Source of the DNA: Atherinomorus stipes
Taxonomy: Eukaryota > Chordata > Actinopteri > Atheriniformes > Atherinidae
Direction of reading: 5' to 3'
Length of the DNA: 64,000 nucleotides
NCBI GenBank assembly: GCA_023101725.1
Contig: JALJCO010001448.1
Coordinates: 1 to 64,000, forward strand
Positions 56,813 through 64,000 of this stretch are shown here, in pieces. Below the pieces are notes generated by a model, which saw only the letters and a list, made by a program, of their open reading frames with translations, made no database searches and had not been told where the DNA came from. The stretch's first letter is position 1. Each line of letters opens with the position of its first letter. Both the position numbers and the translations under genes were made by a program.

Positions 56813-57239
56813 AAGGGGTGGGCATTGGCAAACCCTTCACATTATGATGAAGTCTACATTGGTCACAATACAATATTGCGATGTTGTGACACTGCGGTAT
56901 ACTGCGATATTTTAAGAACTTCAGAGAAATTTAAAATGCAGCTTAAAACTAGAAAAGCACTCGGAGAGCGCAGACCTCCGTGAAGCAGCTCAACTCCCTT
57001 ACTTTTGTGTGTTCTGGATCGTAGTATCCTGAATTTTTTCTGGATCTGCATCAAATTTCGAAACATTTTAGAGCTCATTGAAATCCTTTCTAGCCATTTG
57101 TATGGAGTTACATGGAAAAATTCCCACAATTTGGCCTGCTATATTTCATTTTTCTGCTTTAATATTGGCATCGACATCGGTTATCGGCCACATAAGTTTT
57201 AAAATATCTGCATTGCGGATATTGGTAGACTGTTTAGAC

Positions 57240-57830
57240 CTGGGGTCTGCAGCCTTTACAACCCAAAAAGCCATTTTTCAACTCAACCCAGCAAAATAAA
57301 GTTGTCCAGAGCTGCAAATGTTCCATGGCCTTTTTAAAACAGGCAACTTATCATTTTTTAAATAAATACTTACTGTGAAAATTGGACGTCAATTTAAAGG
57401 AATCACTTTAATTTTTACTTTTACGTTTTGAAATCAGAAACAAAAATTGCAAAACTGGGACCGATGCATTTTCATAAACCAGATTTTCTCCAATGGGACT
57501 TAAATGTGAATTTAAAAAAAAGAAAGTTAGATAAACAAATAAAAATGTAGACATTTGTGGGAAATGTGGAAAAACCTTAATTTCCAGCTAATGACAAGAG
57601 AAACCGATTAAAAATATATATTACTATTTCTTTTAGTGTCATTTTGTTGCGGAAATTCAATACAATTTTCCATGAAAAAACTGCCAAAACCTGCAAATGT
57701 TATTATGTATATTCTGGTATTTAAAAATATTAGTTGGTTCTTTATTATTTTTAGTCAAAGTCATTGAGAGCCATTGTGGAAGGCCCAAAGAGCCACTTGC
57801 GGCTCTGGAGCAACAGGTTGCAGACCCCTG
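57240..57830. mobile_element. hAT element, 591 bp
   Basis: The ends are CTGGGGTCTGCAGCC and GGTTGCAGACCCCTG. The flanks GTTTAGAC (57232-57239) and GTTTAGGC (57831-57838) match at 7 of 8 bases. AGCCATTTTTC and AGAGCCACTTGCGG sub-terminal motifs are typical of this fish hAT type. It sits next to a decayed ATCGG-family piece (57140-57231). Confidence 0.85.
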
Positions 57831-57839
57831 GTTTAGGCG

Positions 57840-58165
57840 TTGGTAAGGAGGTTTGATGTTCACCATGGGGTGTTGGTCTGAACACACGGGACTTGCTTGT
57901 ACAGTTAACTGTCTTTGGTCACTCTGAATCACAACAGCACAGTAATGCAACAAACGACAGGCTTACAGGTGAGGAAATCCAGGCTAGTTAAGGTGAATGC
58001 TGGATGGGAGTGTGATCTATAAACACAGAAATACAAAGCCATGAGGAACATTCGTTTGCCAATCAAACATATTCAAGGTATTAATTATTACTAATAAATC
58101 TCAGGACTAAACATGCATATGTGTTCAAGGCTAACAGTTACAGTAACTGGCATGTAGCAGGTCAG
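57840..58165. other. Intergenic, nothing recognised
   Basis: No motif or repeat end was recognised. Confidence 0.35.
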
Positions 58166-58171
58166 CTAGCT

Positions 58172-59588
58172 TGATGCACGATATAATCGGCCCCCTATCA
58201 GTATCGGCCTTATAACTGAGTATCAGAGTATAGAGGTATTGAGTATACCTCACCAATATTTAACCGATCAGCCCACTGTTTCTAAGGTCTAAAAAGGAAC
58301 CCAAAAATACTTCTTCAAAAACTTATTTTTTACAGACTTTAAAACTTCTACAGACTATTTCACAGACGAAATCTCGTGATATTTTATCATTCTGTTATAA
58401 AATCTCATGAGAATTTGCAAAATATCGTGAGATTTTGTAACAGAACAATGAAATCTCGCAAAATTTTGAAAGTTAAATAGATCGATACTGCATTTTTAAA
58501 TATCGTTTTGATATTGGCATATGAAAATATTGCAATATTTCAGTGTATCAATATTTTTTCCCCACCCTTTTTTTTTTTTCAAAATGTCGGAAACGGATAA
58601 CAAAATTGCTATTTGCAATGACTGCTTATTTTTTTCAGCTTTAAAGGAATAGTTCACCCTCAGAATGATGTAACTTTATTTTCCACTTACCCTGATGGTG
58701 AGCAAGACTCTGGATCACTTTTTTAATATGTCAAATGCAGCTGGAGATCAGGACGACTTCTCGTTTCCCCCCAATGGTGTTCACCAGGGTCCGAGCCAAA
58801 AAGGTCCATAAAAGTCCACAAAAACTTGTTAATATTCTTCCATACTGCTCGTCCCATGTAATCCAAGTGTCCTGAGTGGGTAGCATCCAGAATTTACTCG
58901 AACGACATCATTTACTATATTTTTAGAGCCTAAAAGGGAGTATTGTTTATGTCCATGAAGCGCGCACATGCGCGGTCACGAAACTATGGAAGCTTTGGCG
59001 TTCAGAGCCTACTCTGCCGATAATGCAAGCGTAGAAGAAGAAAATCACTGTTTACATTGTGGCAAGAGCACGAGAGCTCTAGACAAACCTGGACAAACAC
59101 AGGAGTTGGATATTGATCTAAAAGAAAGAAAGAAAGAAAAAGAGAACGCGCAATCTCGTCTGCCGTGGCTTCCGTAGTTTCGTGAACGTGTATCTGCGTG
59201 CTTGCTAGGCATGCGATGTAGTCTTGTTTAGACTCTAAAAATATACTAGATGATGTGGTTTAGAGTAAATTCTGGACGCTACCCACTCAGGACACTTGGA
59301 TTACATGGGATGAGCAGTATGAAGGAATGTTGACAATCTTTTGTGGACTTTTATGGACCTTTTTGGCTCGGACCCTGGCGAACTCCATTGGGGGGGAACG
59401 AGAAGTCATCCTGATCTCCAGCTGCATTTGACATACTAAAAAAGTGGTTCAGAGTCTTGCTCACCATGAGGGTAAGTGGAAAATAAAGTTACATCATTCT
59501 GAGGGTGAACTATTCCTTTAATATCGGTATCGATATCATTTATCGGCCACATGAGTTTTTAAAATAATATCCAATGTCGTGCATCCCT
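58172..59588. mobile_element. hAT MITE 'GATGCACGATAT' family, interrupted by a TTAA element
   Basis: The left part starts GATGCACGATATAATCGGCC and the right part ends ATCCAATGTCGTGCATCCCT. Removing 58645-59521 leaves a continuous copy collinear with 31036-31931, including CTTTAATATC at the junction. Confidence 0.85.
58645..59517. mobile_element. Long-TIR foldback element with TTAA TSD, 873 bp
   Basis: AGGAATAGTTCACCCTCAGA at the left is matched in inverse at the right, and pairing continues for about 300-350 bp with a few percent mismatches. TTAA flanks both sides (58641-58644 and 59518-59521). TTAA targeting fits Kolobok or piggyBac groups. The centre (58960-59180) is not palindromic and has a 69-codon plus frame (with ENHCLHCGKSTRALDKPGQT) that I cannot assign. 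Confidence 0.9.
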
Positions 59589-59879
59589 TCTTAATAGCAT
59601 AAAAAGGCACATGGTGACTGGAGGAACACTTCTGAAAAGGCAAATCAGCTAAATAACATTAAAGACTAAATAAACATCCTGTTCAGGCAAAAATACAACT
59701 AGCTACTTCCAGTTCTTCACAGACGCATAGTTCACCATATTCACCTGCTAGAAATCTGTCCAACAGTCTTCTCTTCTTGTGCTCACTGCTGCTCATAGAT
59801 TTCATTTCTGCATTCTGGCATCATGTGCTCAGTAGCGCAGCTGCACACTTCAGCCACAAGGGGGCACTCACGCCTCATC

Positions 59880-60110
59880 AACAGTCTTTCCAACATGGCC
59901 GATCTCACAATGATAAAGAATCCTTCAAAACATTCCTGGATCCAGAAGATGATCCAGATCACCACCAAATGGGTTCATCCTTGGGCTGAGACACACGGCT
60001 GGTGAAAAGTTCAGGTCAATCCGTCCAGAACTTTTTCCATAAAGCTGCTGAGAGACGAACTGACACTACCAAAAACATTACCTCCTTGGCGGAGGTCATG
60101 ATTCCTGTCA
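59880..60110 (+). mobile_element. Dispersed repeat ending CTCCTTGGCGGAGGTC
   Basis: The GATCCAGATCACCACCAAAT and ACCTCCTTGGCGGAGGTC blocks are the body and end of a very common fish interspersed repeat. The element type is not certain. Confidence 0.45.
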
Positions 60111-60377
60111 GAGGACTTGGGTGGTGGTCACTGCAGCTGCACCTGTATAGCTGGACCCGGTCGGTTCTGCAGCCCCCAGCTGCCGTTCTACGGTGAGTTA
60201 GCTCACTTTACAGCATACATATTTATTTGTTTTTCACAAGCTGCTGCAGCCACATTCAGCGTAAAAAGTCCCAGAACCCTTTCTGGGTTTCACAATATCC
60301 ATTTTTCAGTCATCAAGTTTGGGAGCTCTTCATATATGTGTTGTACATTTGCGTATGTCCTCAGTGTAAAATACCCT

Positions 60378-60452
60378 GTAACCACGGCAACCGGAAGTCC
60401 TTAGCAGAAACTAGCAGACATGGCGGCTCCCACGGTTCTAGCTGTGAAACAG
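60378..60452 (+). promoter_or_regulatory. Candidate ETS/YY1-type promoter with start codon and weak donor
   Basis: ACCGGAAGT (60389-60397) is an ETS site. ACATGGCGGC (60419-60428) fits a YY1-type initiator with an ATG; the frame reads MAAPTVLAVK, then CA|GTGAGG, a possible donor, or stops at TGA if unspliced. No second exon was recognised. Confidence 0.25.
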
Positions 60453-60531
60453 TGAGGTTTTAATGAGATCCAGTGAATGAATGGATGTACAGCTGAGAAA
60501 TCTGCAGCAACCGTGTGATGATGTCATGTCA

Positions 60532-60637
60532 GCATGGAGCAAAATCTCCAAGGAATGTTTCCAACACCTGGTTGGATCTATGACACCGAGAATGAAGGCA
60601 GTTCTGGAGGAAACAGAGGGTCTGACCCGGTACTAGA
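60532..60637 (+). pseudogene. Tc1 transposase C-terminal fragment
   Basis: In the frame starting at the GCATGG of 60533 the sequence reads AWSKISKECFQHLVGSM, then PRMKAVLEETEGLTRY and a stop. This is the standard last 35 residues of fish Tc1 transposases (WxxIxxxxxxxLVxSMPRRxxAV...TRY). Nothing of the upstream enzyme is seen. Confidence 0.7.
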
Positions 60638-60639
60638 AG

Positions 60640-61300
60640 GTGGACCTGGTGGAGCGGATGGGGAGTGTGTTGACGTTCCCACTGTAAGTGTGAGAATCCC
60701 AACAGAAACATCTGCTCAGATCCTGGCTGCAGCCAGTGTGGGTCAAAAACAGCCGGCCTCACCATCAACCCTACTCATGCACATGAACTCGCTCTCTCAG
60801 GAAAAATGTGGACAAACCGGTCCAACTGGAAGCAGTTTCAAAAGCATAAAGTTATTTAACGCAGTTTGGTTTTCTGTTACTCTGAGAGTCAGGAAACCAC
60901 GTGATGTTTGTGGGTCAGAACCAGGTTTCATGGTTGGGATGGGGTCAGGTTATAATGAGGTTTGGACTTCAGGGGGCTGAGGAAGGCCAGATGTGTGTTT
61001 ATGTGCAGGTGTGTGTATCACTTTCCCGTATTTCCTTATGTTGGCCCAGACCGACCCAGAGGTTTCACGTTGTTCTGGGATGGTCGGCGGTCTTCCAGCT
61101 GGAACTGTGGTGGGCCCATTTCCCAGTCCAAGACAAACATTTAGTTCATGGCTAAACTGTCATCTTCATGATCAGAACTTTAGTCACATTCAGTGTGCTA
61201 GATAAAAATATAATTCACAGTAGATTTAGTCGACATGTCTCAGCTTCATGTATTTATACGGCACGTTTCAAGCAGAAAAGCAATGCAAAAAGCTTCACAG
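60640..61300. other. Intergenic, nothing recognised
   Basis: Overlapping short frames in all plus frames show no domain. No repeat ends were recognised. Confidence 0.35.
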
Positions 61301-61311
61301 CATTATATAGT

Positions 61312-61618
61312 CTCCTGAACTAAAGTTTTATTGGACAACACTTTACAAAAATCACTGCAATCAGGTGTTTTCTGTAACATCCAATCAGACGTCTGCACCT
61401 GTTGACAGGTATTTTGGTCCACTGTTGATGAGCAAGATGTTTTAATTTGTCTGGGACAGTTTTTTTTTTTTATGATAATTATGTTTTAAAACCACAATTC
61501 TAAATCAATATTTTTATAATTTAGTGAATTCTTATTTATTATTACTTTTTATAGTTTCTTATTTGAATCAGTATTGTGAATTTAGCCTTTTCTCTAATGG
61601 GAGGGTGTCTATATGTTC
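61312..61618. mobile_element. Mariner-type MITE 'ATTATTCATACCCTCC' family, copy 5 (left end lost)
   Basis: TCCTGAACTAAAG, ATCACTGCAATCAGGTGTTT, ATCCAATCAGACGTCTGCAC and TTGTGAATTTAGCCTTTTCT match 33313-33840 and 54400-54855. It ends in GGGAGGGTGT. Confidence 0.75.
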
Positions 61619-61627
61619 TTGAATGTG

Positions 61628-61641
61628 CCACTAGGTGGCAG
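61628..61641 (+). promoter_or_regulatory. CTCF-like binding motif
   Basis: CCACTAGGTGGCAG closely fits the vertebrate CTCF core (CCASYAGRKGGCR). It lies about 5 kb upstream of the klf15 promoter and just outside a MITE. Occupancy is not shown by sequence. Confidence 0.5.
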
Positions 61642-61769
61642 CAGACTGCAGTAGGTCTCATCGTACTGTTTTCATTGTCAAAGTCATTGTTGAAGAGATT
61701 TTTTTCCACTGGTTCGGACTGTGCTGATCAACAGGTTTCCCCTCATACATCAGATTCTTTCAAGATCTG

Positions 61770-62635
61770 ATATGAACATGATGAGCATCCATGGCAACGT
61801 AAGAGTTGTTTAATCTGATTAAACTCTCCAAAACCAGCTGAATGAGCCCTAAACTCAAATGTGTTGTGAAGAGGATGCAGGTTAAGAGGGAAGTGGGGAG
61901 AAGAGGGGAATTCAAACCTTTTGTAAGGTGATGTTTGCTAAAAAAAAAAAAAAAAAATGGATGAACTCAGGGTATAAGTTTGATTTTCTTTATTATTCAT
62001 TCATTTTATTTTCCTCTGCAAGTTGTCACCAAGTCCAGATGGAATTTTTCCTCTCAGCCACCTTAATTCACAATCTAAGATTAACCATGTTGCACTTTAA
62101 GGAAGATGAGATCACAGATGAAACCTCAACATGAAGATGAATATCATTTTAACTCCACAGAAAGGCTGTTCGATCATTGTTCTCCAACAGCCTTTAGAGG
62201 CAAATCATGGAAGTGATTCTTTCCCACCTACTCCATCTCCATCCTGGGACATGTTGGTCACATCTTTTCTTTTTTTAAATTTTTCGTCAGTTATTTACAA
62301 TAACTAAAAGCATTACATATTTTTATCTTTCAGTCGGTGTTCAGCTTGCACAGGTTGACAGATTTCTAATTCTAGAGCAGGATGAGTTATTGATAAGCCC
62401 TGCAAACTGGGTAAGTGTGTACAGTTGTAGTGAAAAGGACAGACATGACTTCATTCAAACATGCATACTGTGTTATACTGCCACGATTAAAAATGAAGAA
62501 TGTGTGTGCAGTTCATGCTTTGCCGGTAAAGCTTGAAAGTGCAGTTAAAGGGAATCACTTATTTGACTTTGACTCCATCTTCTGGTTTGAAATAGTACTG
62601 AACAAGGAGGCAGCGACCACTGCACATTTCACCCA
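61770..62635. other. Intergenic, nothing recognised
   Basis: It contains an A17 run near 61940 and no recognised motif or element end. Confidence 0.35.
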
Positions 62636-62642
62636 GTATCTA

Positions 62643-63155
62643 CAGTCCACCTCAAAATTATTCATACCCTCCAAATAAAGAAAATGCCAAATTCACAATA
62701 GTAATTCAAATAACAAGAAACAAAAGAAACTACTAATAAATAAAAATTGACAAAATTATAATTAAGTTAAATAAAATGTTACTTTTGAATTGTGGTTGGT
62801 TTTTTAAAATTATTGTCAAACAAACAAAACTCTCCCAGAGCAACTTTTCCAGTGAGCAGTGGACCAACGTACTTATCAACAAGTGCAAATGTTGTTGGAA
62901 ATTAGAAAAAATACCTGATTGCAGTGATTTCCTCAATGTGTTGCTCAAACATTTTTTTAGCTTTGGAGCCCCATCAAGCTTGTTTATTTGTTATATTTTT
63001 TGTGTTTGTTTTTAATATTTCTTTCAAACCACAATTCAAAAACGTCATCATTTTCATAAAAATATTAATAAAAATGGTCAATTTCAACTTATTTCTCAGA
63101 CAGCTATTTTTTTCCTTCTTTAACTGGAGGGTATGAATATTTTTGAGGATGACTG
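62643..63155. mobile_element. Mariner-type MITE 'ATTATTCATACCCTCC' family, copy 6 (best preserved)
   Basis: The left end CAGTCCACCTCAAAATTATT and the right end ATATTTTTGAGGATGACTG are inverse over about 35 bp. TA flanks both sides (62641-62642 and 63156-63157). The two halves are partly inverse to each other beyond the termini (ACCACAATTC vs GAATTGTGGT), so the whole 513-bp element can fold. Confidence 0.9.
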
Positions 63156-63165
63156 TATCTATCTA

Positions 63166-63196
63166 TCAGCTATATATATATATATATATACACATA
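63166..63196. repeat. TA microsatellite
   Basis: TATC units followed by about 10 TA units. Confidence 0.85.
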
Positions 63197-64000
63197 CAGG
63201 GAGTGCAGAATTATTAGGCAAATGAGTATTTTGACCACATCATCCTCTTTATGCATGTTGTCTTACTTCAAGCTGTATAGGCCGAAAACTTACTACCAAT
63301 TAAGCATATCAGGTGATGTGCATCTCTGTAATGAGAAGGGATGTGGTCTAATCACATCAACACCTAATATCAGGTGTATTAGGCAAACAGAATTATTAGG
63401 CACCTTAACAATAAACAAATATATACCCATTTCAATTCTTTATTTTCACCAGGGAAACCAATATAACAGCTCAACATTCAGAAATATACATTTCTGACAT
63501 TCAAAAACAAAACAAAAACAAATCACTGACCAATATAGCCACCTTTCTTTGCAAGGACACTCAAAAGCTGCCATCCATGGATCCTGTCAGTGTTTTGATC
63601 TGTTCACCATCAACATTGCGTGCAGCAGCAACCACAGCCTCCCAGACGCTGTTCAGAGAGGTGGACTGGTTTCCCTCCTTGTAAATCTCACATTTGATGA
63701 GGGACCACAGGTTCTCTATGGGGTTCAGATCAGGTGAACAAGGAGGCCATGTCATTAGTTTTTCTTCTTTTAGACCCTTTCTTGCAGCCACGCTGTGGAG
63801 TACCTGGATGCGTGTGATGGAGCTTTGTCCTGCATGAAAATCATGTTTTTCTTGAAGGATGCGGACTTCTTCCCATACGACTGCTTGAAGAAGGTGTCTT
63901 CCAGAAACTGGCAGTAGGACTGGGAGTTGAGCTTGACTCCATCCTCAACCCGAAAAGGCCCCACAAGCTCATCTTTGATGATACCAGCCCATACCAGTAC
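63197..64000 (-). pseudogene. Mariner/Tc1-type transposon with frameshifted transposase, cut by window end
   Basis: The terminal sequence begins ACAGGGAGTGCAGAATTATT near 63197, and AATTATTAGGCA recurs at 63391. The minus strand encodes the C-terminal half of a DDE transposase. In 63770-63964 KKNMIFMQDKAPSHAS contains the second catalytic Asp. In 63561-63791 WPPCSPDLNPIENLWSLIK contains the third. The two frames overlap and differ by one register near 63775-63790, a frameshift between the catalytic residues that inactivates this copy. The N-terminal half lies beyond the window. Confidence 0.9.

Noticed and set aside
60534..60980. 148-codon plus-strand open frame
   Set aside because: Its first third is the Tc1 transposase C-terminus read in the wrong frame. 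No other support.

Overview
This is vertebrate nuclear DNA, almost certainly from a percomorph-type teleost fish. The evidence is a spliced Kruppel-like factor 15 (klf15) gene with a very long intron, fish-type tRNA-derived SINEs and L2/Rex-like LINE remnants, Tc1/mariner and hAT elements with short nonautonomous relatives, and many CA, TATC and AT microsatellites. There are no operons, CRISPR arrays or bacterial genes.

Layout. 1-4573 is the 3' part of a Ty3/Gypsy retrotransposon: reverse transcriptase, RNase H and integrase in one frame broken by one stop codon, then a 3' LTR. 4582-6598 is a 2.0-kb hAT-type element with an exact 8-bp target duplication (GGTATGAA); it carries an older LINE fragment. 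7.1-13 kb holds SINE heads, a truncated LINE (9.13-10.64 kb), a LINE C-terminal piece, a 53-bp-arm hairpin and a long-TIR element. 14.4-15.35 kb is a roughly 155-bp tandem satellite rich in CACATGTG, followed by an isolated TATA box, short exon and splice donor at 15.5 kb. 16-27.7 kb is a mosaic of DNA transposons (Harbinger-like, hAT, two Tc1 copies, several MITEs) plus a SINE with an L2-like tail.

The one confident host gene is klf15 on the minus strand. Its non-coding first exon and promoter lie near 56.25-56.5 kb, the main coding exon is 52833-54043, and the terminal exon encoding the end of zinc finger 2 and all of zinc finger 3 is 33069-33237. The exact splice join (AG|G for Arg404) gives a 459-residue protein. 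The 19.6-kb intron is filled with hAT MITEs, a 42-bp minisatellite with higher-order structure (40.5-41.5 kb), a long hairpin (44.6 kb) and a 1.36-kb palindromic element encoding part of a THAP-like zinc finger (48.75-50.1 kb). One MITE ends about 75 bp from the klf15 exon 3 acceptor.

Upstream of klf15 (56.5-64 kb) are more nested elements. One is an 873-bp foldback element with TTAA duplications inside a hAT MITE whose empty site is present elsewhere in the window. There is also a CTCF-like motif at 61.63 kb and a broken mariner transposase running off the right edge.

I found no previously undescribed multi-gene system. The most unusual structures are the THAP-coding palindrome, the higher-order minisatellite, the long-TIR TTAA element, and the possible upstream ORF in klf15 exon 1. 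All family names are from recognition of motifs and ends, without database searches.
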